DNA of 64,000 nucleotides, from NCBI GenBank assembly GCA_009842325.1, contig VYFQ01000019.1, positions 1-64,000 on the forward strand. Direction: 5' to 3'. Below are positions 46,375 to 55,127 of the stretch, one piece after another. The notes below the pieces were generated by a model. It was not told the origin of the DNA, ran no database searches, and was given only the letters and a program-made list of their open reading frames with translations. The position numbers and the translations under genes were made by a program. The DNA comes from Acidimicrobiaceae bacterium. GTDB lineage: Bacteria; Actinomycetota; Acidimicrobiia; Acidimicrobiales; Aldehydirespiratoraceae. The number at the start of each line of letters is the position of its first letter. Positions within the stretch are counted from its first letter, which is position 1.

Positions 46375-48111
46375 GTGACCGACCAAGATTCGAGCTTCAG
46401 CCAACCCGAATCCTCGCCGCGCACGGCGGGTTCCTTGATGGGCGCGCTGGCAGGTACTGCAGGTGCCGCCGTCGGCTTGGGGTTCGGCGAACTCGTGGAA
46501 GGAGCCTCGGAATCCATCCCGTCGCTGGTGGTGGCGGTGAGCGAGCTGCTCAGCGACTACACCCCCGGCGATGTCGTGAGGTTCAGCATCGCCAACTTCG
46601 GCGCCAGCCAGAAGACCCTTCTCACGGCAGGCATCATCGTGGGCTCGCTGGTTCTCGGCGGGGTGCTTGGGCGCTTCGCGGCAAGCGGGCGTCCGCGGGC
46701 GATGCTGGCCGGATTCGCGCTGTTCGGTCTGCTGGGCGGCTGGGCCGCGGCCCGCAACCCGATAAGCCCGGCCGCCGGATCATGGGTTGTGGGGCTGGCG
46801 GCCGCCGCGCTCGCCGCCGGCACAACGCTGCTGCTGGTAGGCCGTCTGGCTAAGCGAACTGTCCGTTCGCCCGCGACCTTGGCCGTGGATCCAGAGCAGA
46901 CGGTGCCTCCCGCCGACGTCGCTGCACCTGCAGGGGAGGTGCAGACGCGACGGGCCTTCTTCGCGTATGCAGTCGGCGCCGGTGCGGCCGCGCTGGCCAT
47001 GGTCGGCCTGGGCCGGGCATTGCGGGGCCAGTCGGCCGCGGAGCAGTTCCTGGAGACAAACACGCTGCGGTCGGCGGCCACCACCACGGCCCCCCGGCCG
47101 TCCACCACCGACGCGGCCGCGGCACCGGCGTCCACCACCAGCACGACCGCGCCGGCGCCGGCTGGGCCATCCATTCAGGAGCAGGTGGCCGCGCTCGACA
47201 CGCTGGACGACGACGTGGCCGGCATCTCGTCCTACGTGACGCCCAACGACAGCTTCTACCGGATCGACACCGCCTTCGGCCAGGTGCCTCAGATCGACCC
47301 GGCCAGTTGGCGGCTGCGGTTCACCGGCATGGTCGACAATCCCTACGAACTCAGCTTCGACGAGATCCAGGCCATGGACCTCTCCGACTACGTCATCACC
47401 CTGTCGTGCGTGTCGAACCGGGTGGGGGGCAACCTGGTCGGCAACGCGGTCTGGACCGGGGTGCCGCTCTCGGTGCTGCTGGACCGGGCCGGGGTTCAGG
47501 CCGGCGCGGACCAGGTGGTGGGCCGCTCGGTGGACGACTGGACGGCCGGCTTCCCGACCCCGCTGGTGTACGACGGCCGCAACGCCATCCTCGCCATCGG
47601 CATGAACGACGAGTTCCTGCCGACCAACCACGGCTTTCCGGCCCGGCTGGTGGTGGCCGGCCTGTACGGCTACGTGTCGGCCGTGAAGTGGATCGATGAG
47701 ATCCACCTCACCACCTGGGACGGCTTCGACGGCTACTGGGTCCCCCGAGGCTGGTCGAAGGAGGGGCCGATGAAGACCCAGAGCCGCATCGACGTTCCGG
47801 ACGCCGGCCGCGGCCTCGTCGCCGGCCAGACCACCCCGATCGCCGGCATCGCCTGGGCGCCGACCCGAGGCATCGAGCGGGTCGAGGTCAACATCGACAA
47901 CGGGGGATGGCTGCCCTGCCAGCTGGGTGAGGCGCTGGGTGACGAGAGTTGGGTTCAGTGGCACCGCGAGTGGACGCCCACCGAAGGCCGGCACCGCATC
48001 CAGGTGCGGGCCACCGACGGCGACGGCATAACCCAGAGCGGCGAGCCGGTCGATCCGGCCCCCAACGGCGCCGAGGGATGGCACACCGTCACGGTCACAG
48101 TGGGAACCTGA
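46375..48111 (+). CDS. membrane-anchored sulfite-oxidase-fold molybdopterin oxidoreductase (paralogue)
   Basis: This 578-residue paralogue of the 41576 product has the same layout: four N-terminal helices, TRRAFFAYAVGAG (twin Arg 192-193) with a fifth helix, a shorter Ala/Thr/Pro linker (about 232-266) and the molybdopterin domain with Cys345 in ITLSCVSN. The dimerisation domain follows (TPIAGIAWAPTRGIERVEV). The start is GTG with AAGGGGA upstream; TACGAT near 46324 could be its -10 box. High similarity in helices and catalytic domain with a non-similar linker indicates duplication followed by linker divergence. Confidence 0.9.
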   Translation: MTDQDSSFSQPESSPRTAGSLMGALAGTAGAAVGLGFGELVEGASESIPSLVVAVSELLSDYTPGDVVRFSIANFGASQKTLLTAGIIVGSLVLGGVLGRFAASGRPRAMLAGFALFGLLGGWAAARNPISPAAGSWVVGLAAAALAAGTTLLLVGRLAKRTVRSPATLAVDPEQTVPPADVAAPAGEVQTRRAFFAYAVGAGAAALAMVGLGRALRGQSAAEQFLETNTLRSAATTTAPRPSTTDAAAAPASTTSTTAPAPAGPSIQEQVAALDTLDDDVAGISSYVTPNDSFYRIDTAFGQVPQIDPASWRLRFTGMVDNPYELSFDEIQAMDLSDYVITLSCVSNRVGGNLVGNAVWTGVPLSVLLDRAGVQAGADQVVGRSVDDWTAGFPTPLVYDGRNAILAIGMNDEFLPTNHGFPARLVVAGLYGYVSAVKWIDEIHLTTWDGFDGYWVPRGWSKEGPMKTQSRIDVPDAGRGLVAGQTTPIAGIAWAPTRGIERVEVNIDNGGWLPCQLGEALGDESWVQWHREWTPTEGRHRIQVRATDGDGITQSGEPVDPAPNGAEGWHTVTVTVGT

Positions 48112-48149
48112 CCTGCTGCCATCGACAGTCGGCGGCGCTCACCAGCCGG

Positions 48150-48169
48150 CCCCGTGGGGAACATTTTTT
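48150..48169 (+). terminator. weak terminator-like hairpin after the second molybdoenzyme
   Basis: CCCCGTGGGG (48150-48159) can form a 4-bp stem with a minimal loop and is followed by AACA and six T (48164-48169), the longest T run nearby. The stem is short, so efficiency is doubtful. Confidence 0.35.
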
Positions 48170-48192
48170 CCAGATCGGAGGTCGAATTTGTG

Positions 48193-48204
48193 TATTGTGC
48201 GAAT
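48193..48204 (+). promoter_or_regulatory. candidate promoter of the molybdenum hydroxylase operon
   Basis: TATTGT (48193-48198) is followed by 6 nt and a GTG that opens a 7-codon ORF ending at the hydroxylase ATG. The surroundings (48160-48200) are noticeably A+T-richer than average. No -35 was recognised with confidence. Confidence 0.4.
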
Positions 48205-48228
48205 GTGGGGCGACGTACGCGGCTATGA
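48205..48228 (+). CDS. possible 7-codon leader ORF coupled to the molybdenum hydroxylase
   Basis: GTG GGG CGA CGT ACG CGG CTA TGA encodes MGRRTRL if GTG is Met. Its TGA overlaps the hydroxylase ATG as ATGA. The main ATG has no Shine-Dalgarno, so ribosomes loading at the leaderless GTG could reinitiate. This rests on spacing and overlap only. Confidence 0.3.
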   Translation: MGRRTRL

Positions 48229-50903
48229 CCGACCTCCAGGAACGCACTGAACCTGGCGCGCCGACGGTGACGGAGTTCGTCTGCAACGGCTCGACCGTGC
48301 GCGTCGGCGACCATCCCCACCTGCTCGCGGCCCTGCGGGAGGAGCTGGGACTTATAGCGGCCAAGGACGGCTGCTCCCCGTCGGGCCAGTGCGGTTGCTG
48401 CACGGTGCTCCTCAACGGCAAGGCACGGGTGGCGTGCCAGATCCCTCTCGAGAAGGCTCAGGGCGCGGAGATCGTCACGCCCGAGGGCCTCAGCGACGAG
48501 GAGCGCCACCGCTACGCGGCCGCGTTCGGGGCCGCCGGCGCCGTGCAGTGCGGCTTCTGCACCCCGGGGATCGTGATGCGGGTCAAGGCGCTGATCGACA
48601 ACAAGGGCGCCGGCCTCACCCGCGACCAGGCCTCCCGCCATCTCGGCGCCCACCTGTGCCGCTGCACCGGCTATCTGAAGATCCTCGACGCGGTCGACAT
48701 GCTGGCCACCGGGGCCGACGGGATGGTCGGCGCCGACGGGACTGCAGTGGAAGTCGTCCGCGGGGTCGGATCCCGCGCCGCTCGCTACGAGTCCACCGAC
48801 CTGGCAATGGGCGACAAGCTCTATATCGACGACATGACCGCGCCGGGAATGCTCCACGGCGCGGTGCATCTGGCCGAGCACGCCCGGGCCGACGTGATAT
48901 CCATCGATACCAGCCGGGCAGAGGCCCAGCCGGGCGTTGTGGCCGTATTCACCGGAGCCGACGTTCCCGGCGACCTGCGCATCGGGCTGATCCACAAGGA
49001 CTGGCCGGTGTTCATACCCGAGGGCGGCCGTACGTCCTACCTGGGCGACATCATGGCCCTGGTAGTGGCCGACAGCCGCGAGACGGCCCGCCGGGCGGCG
49101 GAGTTGGTCGATGTTGTCTACGAGCCGCTGCCCCCGATCACCGACCCGGCCGCAGCCGTGGCCGACGGCGCCGAGGACGCGGTGTGGGGACTGGACGGCA
49201 ACATCCTGTCGGTGTCGACCTACGCTCGGGGCGGCGACGTGGAGGATGCGCTCGCCGCGTCGGCCCACGTCATGCGGGAGACGTTCCAGACCCAGCGGGT
49301 GGAGCAGGCCTTCCTGGAGCCCGAGTCGACCCTGGCCGTGCCCAAGGTCGTCGACGGCGAGCGCGGCCTCGACCTCTACTCCGGCGGCCAAGGCGTGTGG
49401 GACGACCGCGACCAGACCGCGGCCGTGCTCGGGATCGACAGCAGCCGCATCTGGGCCGAGCAGGTCGCCAACGGCGGAGCCTTCGGGGGCAAGGAGGACT
49501 GCTCCAACCAGACCCAGACCGCGCTGGCGGCCTGGCTGCTGGACCGCCCCGTGAAGACGACGTTCTCGCGCGAGGAGTCGCTGCTGGTCCATCCCAAGCG
49601 CCACCCTGTGCGCATCGAGCTGGCGGTCGGCTGCGACGCCGAGGGCCGGCTCACGGCCCTGCGCGCCCGGATGCTGGGCGACTCCGGTCCCTACGCCTCG
49701 GTGGGGATGAAGGTGCTGGAGCGAGCGGCCGGCCACGCCTGCGGCCCGTATGTGGTGCCGGTGGTGGACGTCGAAGCGGTGGCGGCCCGCACCAACAACA
49801 GCGTTTGCGGCGCCTTCCGGGGCTTCGGCGCCAACCAGGCCCAGTTCGCCATGGAGGGCGCGTTGGACCGCCTGGCCGACGCGGTGGGCATCAGCGGCTG
49901 GGAGATCCGCCGACGCAACGCGGTGTACCCCGGAGCCGTCTGGGGCCCGGGCCAGATCATGGACGGCGGCAGCCTCGGTGCCATGGACTGCCTCGAGGCC
50001 ATCAAGCCGGCCTACGACGAGGCCATCGCAGCCGGCAAGGCCGTCGGACTCGGGCTGGGTCTCAAGAACTCCGGGCTCGGCAACGGCTTCAAGGAGATCA
50101 GCAAGGCCGTGGTGCATTTCGTGGCCGACGCCGCCCACCCGGCCGGAACCCCGGCGGGCCCTGACACCGTCGTGGAGGTGCGCCACTGCTGGACCGAGAT
50201 GGGCCAGGGCGTGCACACCGTGGCCCTGCAGGTGGCGGTGGAGGAACTCGGCGTGCGGCCCGACCAGGTCAAGGTGTACGTCGACACCAGCCGGGAGCTG
50301 GGCGCCGGTCAGACCACCGGCTCGCGGGGAACCCTGATGGGGGCCGGATCGGTCGCCGACGCGTGCCAGGCGGCCAAGGACGGTGGCTGCCTCACCGGGG
50401 TCGACTACGAGGGCGAGTACCGGGTGGACTGGACCAACAAGCTCAGCGACGGCCTGGAGAACCCGGTCATCCACTCAACTTTCGGCTACGCGGCCCAGAT
50501 GGTGATCGCCGACCCGAAGACCGGCAAGGTGGAGAAGGTGGTGGCCGCCCACGACGTGGGGCGGGCAGTCAACCCGCTGCTGTGCGAGGGCCAGATCGAG
50601 GGCAGCGTCCACATGGGTCTGGGCTACGCACTGAGCGAGGACTTTCCCTGCGACACCGACGGCCGGCCCCGCTTCGACACCCTGAGAGGGCTGGACATCA
50701 TCCGGGCCAAGGACATGCCACCGGTCGACGTGATCCTCGTCGAGGCACCCCAGCCCGACTCGCCCTACGGCATCAAGGGTGTGGGCGAGATCGGACTGGT
50801 GCCCACTGCCGGAGCGGTGGCCGAGGCCATGCGCCAGGTGGACGGCCAGTGGCGCAACCGCCTGCCCATCAACACTCATCAGCCGGTAGTACCCCAACCG
50901 TGA
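48225..50903 (+). CDS. molybdenum hydroxylase fused to [2Fe-2S] domain (selenium-dependent xanthine dehydrogenase-like)
   Basis: The 892-residue protein joins a two-cluster ferredoxin part to a xanthine-dehydrogenase catalytic part. Cluster ligands are in GCSPSGQCGCCTVLLNG (Cys50, 56, 58 or 59, and 71) and in QCGFCTPG plus CRCTGY (Cys109, 112, 145, 147). The molybdopterin part contains NGGAFGGKED, CGAFRGFGANQAQFAME, EMGQGVHTVALQVA and the C-terminal GIKGVGEIGLVPTAGAVAEA. FeS-Mo fusions without an FAD subunit, paired with SsnA, typify selenium-dependent hydroxylases such as XdhD. No FAD subunit or selenium gene lies in the window, so the selenium link is inference. The Mo-site glutamate is presumably in the GEIG segment. 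Confidence 0.9.
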   Translation: MTDLQERTEPGAPTVTEFVCNGSTVRVGDHPHLLAALREELGLIAAKDGCSPSGQCGCCTVLLNGKARVACQIPLEKAQGAEIVTPEGLSDEERHRYAAAFGAAGAVQCGFCTPGIVMRVKALIDNKGAGLTRDQASRHLGAHLCRCTGYLKILDAVDMLATGADGMVGADGTAVEVVRGVGSRAARYESTDLAMGDKLYIDDMTAPGMLHGAVHLAEHARADVISIDTSRAEAQPGVVAVFTGADVPGDLRIGLIHKDWPVFIPEGGRTSYLGDIMALVVADSRETARRAAELVDVVYEPLPPITDPAAAVADGAEDAVWGLDGNILSVSTYARGGDVEDALAASAHVMRETFQTQRVEQAFLEPESTLAVPKVVDGERGLDLYSGGQGVWDDRDQTAAVLGIDSSRIWAEQVANGGAFGGKEDCSNQTQTALAAWLLDRPVKTTFSREESLLVHPKRHPVRIELAVGCDAEGRLTALRARMLGDSGPYASVGMKVLERAAGHACGPYVVPVVDVEAVAARTNNSVCGAFRGFGANQAQFAMEGALDRLADAVGISGWEIRRRNAVYPGAVWGPGQIMDGGSLGAMDCLEAIKPAYDEAIAAGKAVGLGLGLKNSGLGNGFKEISKAVVHFVADAAHPAGTPAGPDTVVEVRHCWTEMGQGVHTVALQVAVEELGVRPDQVKVYVDTSRELGAGQTTGSRGTLMGAGSVADACQAAKDGGCLTGVDYEGEYRVDWTNKLSDGLENPVIHSTFGYAAQMVIADPKTGKVEKVVAAHDVGRAVNPLLCEGQIEGSVHMGLGYALSEDFPCDTDGRPRFDTLRGLDIIRAKDMPPVDVILVEAPQPDSPYGIKGVGEIGLVPTAGAVAEAMRQVDGQWRNRLPINTHQPVVPQP

Positions 50904-51988
50904 CCGGCACGGCCCCAGATCCCGGGAACGCCGCCGCGCCCTCGCAGGCGGCCGGAGGTGACAGCCAGACCACACCGGGGATGGTGTGCGCCCACCACCA
51001 TCTGTACTCCGCCCTGGCCCGGGGCATGCCGGCGCCGCCCCGCACCCCCACGGGATTCCTGGAGATCCTGGAGCTGATCTGGTGGCGCCTGGACCAGGCC
51101 CTCGACCTAGACATCATCGAGTGGTCGGCGAAGCTCGGCGCGCTGGAAGCCCTGGAGTCGGGCACCACCGCCATCATCGACCATCACGAATCCCCCAACG
51201 CAATCGAGGGGTCGCTGGACGTGATCGCTGATGCCTGCGCCGAAGTCGGAGTGAGGGTGGACTGCGCCTACGGGGTGACCGATAGGCACGGATCGGCGGG
51301 CGCCCGAGCGGGCCTCGTCGAGAATGACCGGTTCCTTCGAGCCGGGGGGCGGGGCCATGTCGGCGTCCACGCTGCGTTCACCTGCTCCGACGAGACGCTG
51401 GAGGCCGCCGCGGGATTGGCAGCCGACCACGGCACCGGGGTCCACATCCACGTGTCGGAGGGCACCGCGGACCTGGAGGCCGGGTACCGCCTGGAGCAGC
51501 TGGCCCGCGACGACTGGCTGGTGGTCCATGCCGTGCACCTCGACCGCGACCTTCCGGGCACGATCGTGCACAACCCCCGCTCGAACATGAACAACCGGGT
51601 CGGCTACGCCCGGCCGGCCGGCCGGCGGAACCTGGTGGCCCTGGGAACCGACGGGATCGGCGCCGCCATGCTCGACGAGTTCCGGGTGGCCTACGTGCGT
51701 CACCGGGAAGACGACGTAACCGCCACCCCCGAGACGGCATGGAGCTGGCTGGAAGCCGGCTGGAGACTGTTCCCCGAGGCCCTCGACGACACGGTGGTCT
51801 GGTCGTATGACCGCATGGACCCCTGGTCGCTGGCCTTCACGACCGGCGTCCGGGCCCTGGAAGTGACGGTCGACGGCGAGACCGTGCTGCGCGACGGCCG
51901 GCCGACTCGGGTGGACTCCACCGAGATCAGAGCCAAAGCCGCCGAAGCAGCCGCCAGACTGTTCGCCAAGCTCGAAGAGATGCCCTAG
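50900..51988 (+). CDS. SsnA-like amidohydrolase, N-terminally short
   Basis: It starts at a GTG overlapping the hydroxylase stop (GTGA), 362 residues. Similarity to SsnA is clear: [69 protein letters not shown] and [13 protein letters not shown] VALGTDGIG. Metal-ligand positions (HHH, His in HIH, His in VHAVHL, Asp in GTDGIG) are kept. The small N-terminal beta domain usual in this family (~55 residues) is missing, and the C-terminal strands after the barrel are shortened. It is either a reduced form or has lost part of the domain. Likely a deaminase or hydrolase for a purine-like product. Confidence 0.85.
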   Translation: MTGTAPDPGNAAAPSQAAGGDSQTTPGMVCAHHHLYSALARGMPAPPRTPTGFLEILELIWWRLDQALDLDIIEWSAKLGALEALESGTTAIIDHHESPNAIEGSLDVIADACAEVGVRVDCAYGVTDRHGSAGARAGLVENDRFLRAGGRGHVGVHAAFTCSDETLEAAAGLAADHGTGVHIHVSEGTADLEAGYRLEQLARDDWLVVHAVHLDRDLPGTIVHNPRSNMNNRVGYARPAGRRNLVALGTDGIGAAMLDEFRVAYVRHREDDVTATPETAWSWLEAGWRLFPEALDDTVVWSYDRMDPWSLAFTTGVRALEVTVDGETVLRDGRPTRVDSTEIRAKAAEAAARLFAKLEEMP

Positions 51989-52013
51989 GCCAAGAGGTCG
52001 CACAGGAGACGCC

Positions 52014-53033
52014 ATGACCCAGCCCGTAGCCCTCTACATCCAGGACGCCCACACCCTCGCAGAGTCGATGGATCTGTCCCGTTACGCGGAGTCCAAGGGC
52101 TTCGACGCCGTGTGGCAGGCCGACTCCCGGCTGGTGCGCGACGCGGTGGTGCCCATGGCCGCCATCGCCGCGGTCACCGACACGATCAAGGTGGGCAGCG
52201 GCGTGGTGGACTGCTGGACCCGCAATCCGGCCCGGCTGGCCTCCACCTTCTCCACCCTCGACGACCTGGCCCCGGGCCGCATCCTGCTCGGCATAGGAGC
52301 CTGGTGGGAGCCGCTGGCGTCGAAGGTGGGCGTGAACCGGGTGCGCCCGTTGAAGGCGATGCGGGAGATCGTCGAGGCGTGCCGCGGCCTTCTCAACGAT
52401 CAGACCGTCACCTTCCAGGGCGAGTTCGTGCAGTTCGACGGGGTGGAACTCGACTATGTGCAGCAGGAGCGCCGCCCCAAGGACGTGCCCATCTACGTAG
52501 GCGCAACCGGCGCCAAGATGATGGCCCTCACCGGCGAGATCGCCGACGGCGTGGTGTTCAACTACCTGGTGTCGCCCCAGTACAACGCGCAGGCCATGGA
52601 GCACTTGGCGGAGGGAGCGGCCCGCGTGGGCCGCACCGTCGACGACCTGGACCGGCCCCAGCTGATCGTGTGTTCGATGGCATCGGGCGACTCCGAGGCC
52701 GAGCGGACCGAGGCCCTCGACGGTGGGCGCATGCTGATCACCCAGTACCTGGGCCAGCAGCCCCACATCATGAAGGCTTCGGGCGTATCGCAGTCGCTGC
52801 TCGACGAGGTCGGCTCGGTGCTGACCTGGCCGGCCACCCTCGAACAGGTCGAGGAAGCCTCCAAGCTCGTGCCCGACGATGTGGTGCAGCTGCTTTGCGC
52901 GGCCGGCACCGCTGACGAGTGCCGGGCCAAGGTGCGCCACTACATCGACAACGGCTGCACCACACCGATCCTCTACCCGCTGGGACCGGACGCCGAGATG
53001 ATGATCGACGCCTTCGCCGACTGGGAGATCTGA
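52014..53033 (+). CDS. LLM-class flavin/F420-dependent oxidoreductase
   Basis: A 339-residue TIM-barrel oxidoreductase of the luciferase-like superfamily, closest in look to Mer-type F420-dependent reductases: [58 protein letters not shown] and [26 protein letters not shown] before the ATG is a good ribosome-binding site. The cofactor (FMN or F420) is not decided by sequence alone. It follows the SsnA-like gene by 25 nt, so it probably belongs to the same operon. Confidence 0.88.
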   Translation: MTQPVALYIQDAHTLAESMDLSRYAESKGFDAVWQADSRLVRDAVVPMAAIAAVTDTIKVGSGVVDCWTRNPARLASTFSTLDDLAPGRILLGIGAWWEPLASKVGVNRVRPLKAMREIVEACRGLLNDQTVTFQGEFVQFDGVELDYVQQERRPKDVPIYVGATGAKMMALTGEIADGVVFNYLVSPQYNAQAMEHLAEGAARVGRTVDDLDRPQLIVCSMASGDSEAERTEALDGGRMLITQYLGQQPHIMKASGVSQSLLDEVGSVLTWPATLEQVEEASKLVPDDVVQLLCAAGTADECRAKVRHYIDNGCTTPILYPLGPDAEMMIDAFADWEI

Positions 53034-53044
53034 CGCACTCGCCC

Positions 53045-53092
53045 GAACTGGCAGCACGATGAGCGCTATGCGTGCAAGACGCTGCCAATTCC
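53045..53092. repeat. palindromic GGCAGC element, copy 3
   Basis: The arms GAACTGGCAGC and GCTGCCAATTC are identical to those at 35127 and 35199, but the centre differs: GAGCGCTATGCG replaces CCCCATATAGGGG. It sits between the LLM gene and the deaminase. Part of it was translated in a longer but implausible deaminase start at 53072. Confidence 0.8.
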
Positions 53093-53113
53093 TGGCTGGC
53101 TGGCGGCTACCGC

Positions 53114-54484
53114 ATGACTGACCTGCTGGTTCGCAATGCTCGGCTGGTGGCCGTCATGGACGCTGAGCGCACCGAGATCGCCGGTGGCTGGGTGGCGGTC
53201 ACCGGCGGGCTCGTGTCGGGGGTGGGTCCGGCCGGCTCCGAGCCTGCCGGCGCGGCCCGCACCGTCGACGCCGCCGACTGCCTGGTGACGCCCGGTCTCG
53301 TCAACACCCACCACCACCTGTACCAGAACCTGACCCGAGCCTTCGGCCCCGCCCTCGACGGCAACCTGTTCGACTGGCTGCGCACGCTCTACCCGCTGTG
53401 GGCCCGGCTCGACGAGGAGGCGGCCCATGTGTCGGCCTGGGTGGGGCTGGCTGAGCTGGCCCTGAGCGGATGCACCACCAGCACCGACCACCTGTACGTC
53501 CACCCGGTGGGCGGCGGCGACCTGATCTCGGCCGAGATCGCAGCTGCGACCGACCTAGGGATGCGCTTCCACCCCACCCGGGGATCCATGTCACTCGGCG
53601 AGAAGGACGGCGGGCTGCCCCCCGACTCGGTGGTGCAGACCGACGACGTGATCCTGGCCGAGTCCGAGCGCCTGGTTGCCGCCCATCACGACCCCTCGCC
53701 CGGTTCGATGGTTCGGATCGGGCTGGCGCCGTGCTCGCCGTTCTCGGTCTCGACCGAGCTGATGACGGCCACCGCGGAGCTGGCCGAGCGCCTCGACGTG
53801 CGGCTGCACACCCACCTGGCTGAGGACGTAGGCGAGGACGCCTTCTGCCTGGAGATGTTCGGGATGCGCCCGGTGGACTACTTCGAGCACTGCGGTTGGG
53901 GAACCGACCGGTCCTGGATCGCCCACTGCGTGCAGCCCAACGCGGCGGAGATCTCCCGGCTGGGCCGCTGGGGAACCGGTGTGGCCCACTGCCCGAGCTC
54001 GAACATGATCCTGGGCGCGGGAATGGCGCCCGTGCGGGAGCTGCGGGCCGCCGGGGTGCCGGTGGGCCTCGGGGTGGACGGCTCGGCCTCGGCCGACTCG
54101 GGCTCGATGTGGACTGAGGTCCGCAACGCCATGCTCATGGCCCGCCTCCGCGACGGCCAGGCCGGACGCGGGAGCCTGTTCACCGCACGCGAGGCGCTGG
54201 CGATGGCCACCCGCGGCGGCGCCTCATGCCTGGGGCGCGCCGGCGAGATCGGAGAGCTGACGGTGGGCGCCTGCGGCGATATCGCGGTGTGGCGCCTCGA
54301 CGGGGTCGCCTTCGCGGGGGCCTGGTCCGACCCGGTGGAGGCATGGCTGCGCTGCGGCCCGCTGTCGGCGCACCACACCATCGTCGCCGGCCGCCTGGTG
54401 GTGGAGGACGGCGAACTTCGAACCTCAGGCACCGAGCAGATGCTCCGCGACCACCGCCGCATCGCCGAAGCCATGCAGGCGTAG
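53114..54484 (+). CDS. 8-oxoguanine deaminase-type amidohydrolase
   Basis: This 456-residue amidohydrolase matches the 8-oxoguanine deaminase group, which turns 8-oxoguanine into urate. Motifs are NTHHHLYQNLTRAFGP, GCTTSTDHLYVHP, RLHTHLAEDVGE, VDYFEHCGWGTDRSWIAHCV, AHCPSSNMILGAG and LGVDGSASADSGSMW with the metal aspartate. Both the N-terminal (LLVRNARLVAVMDAERTEIA) and C-terminal (CGDIAVWRLDG) beta parts are present, unlike the SsnA-like neighbour. I use the ATG 53114. Substrate assignment is by motif resemblance; related s-triazine or guanine deaminases are alternatives. Confidence 0.85.
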   Translation: MTDLLVRNARLVAVMDAERTEIAGGWVAVTGGLVSGVGPAGSEPAGAARTVDAADCLVTPGLVNTHHHLYQNLTRAFGPALDGNLFDWLRTLYPLWARLDEEAAHVSAWVGLAELALSGCTTSTDHLYVHPVGGGDLISAEIAAATDLGMRFHPTRGSMSLGEKDGGLPPDSVVQTDDVILAESERLVAAHHDPSPGSMVRIGLAPCSPFSVSTELMTATAELAERLDVRLHTHLAEDVGEDAFCLEMFGMRPVDYFEHCGWGTDRSWIAHCVQPNAAEISRLGRWGTGVAHCPSSNMILGAGMAPVRELRAAGVPVGLGVDGSASADSGSMWTEVRNAMLMARLRDGQAGRGSLFTAREALAMATRGGASCLGRAGEIGELTVGACGDIAVWRLDGVAFAGAWSDPVEAWLRCGPLSAHHTIVAGRLVVEDGELRTSGTEQMLRDHRRIAEAMQA

Positions 54485-54561
54485 CGGACATCCCCGCGCG
54501 AGCCAGCGGGAGCTAGTAGGAACTAGCAAACCCGCCAGGAACCACAGGAGGACGGCTGAGC

Positions 54562-55074
54562 ATGGGTGACAATTCGGAACGGGAGGAGATGGACTGGGCG
54601 CTCTACGGGCGCGGCGTCCGCGAGCTGGCGCAGATGGTCGCCGACGACGGGTACCGGCCCGACATGATCCTGGCCATCGCCCGCGGCGGGCTGTTCTGCG
54701 CCGGGTCGCTGGGCTACGCGCTGTCGGTTAAGAACGTCTACGTGATGAACTGCGAGTACTACACCGGGGTGGGCGAGCGTCTCGAGGTCCCGGTGGTGCT
54801 GCCCCCCCAGCTCGACCTCGTCGACCACCGCCAGTCCAGGATCCTGATCGCCGACGATGTGGCCGACACCGGCCACACCCTCAAGCTGGTGCGCGACTAC
54901 TGCCTCGACGAGGTAGCCGAGGTCCGCTCGGCGGTGCTCTATGAGAAGTCGCATTCGCTGGTGAAGTGCGACTACGTGTGGAGGCGCACCGACCTGTGGA
55001 TCAACTTCCCGTGGTCCACCCTGCCGCCGGTGGTCGACCTGGCCGAGGTGGGCTTCCAGGTGCTCGACGCCTGA
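54562..55074 (+). CDS. phosphoribosyltransferase family protein
   Basis: A 170-residue type I phosphoribosyltransferase with the PRPP loop ILIADDVADTGHTL and an N-terminal MILAIARGGLFCAGSLGYAL. It resembles predicted nucleobase phosphoribosyltransferases (Gpt/Hpt-like, COG2236). AGGAGG is 8 nt before the ATG. In this context purine salvage is plausible; the base cannot be told. Confidence 0.87.
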   Translation: MGDNSEREEMDWALYGRGVRELAQMVADDGYRPDMILAIARGGLFCAGSLGYALSVKNVYVMNCEYYTGVGERLEVPVVLPPQLDLVDHRQSRILIADDVADTGHTLKLVRDYCLDEVAEVRSAVLYEKSHSLVKCDYVWRRTDLWINFPWSTLPPVVDLAEVGFQVLDA

Positions 55075-55127
55075 GAGGCAACCCGGTGTCCGCCGCGCCC
55101 GACCGCGCCCGGGGCCCGGGCTGAGCG

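Noticed and set aside
47955..50474. 839-codon minus-strand open frame
   Set aside because: It is the shadow of the molybdenum hydroxylase, whose cluster and molybdopterin motifs are unambiguous on the plus strand.
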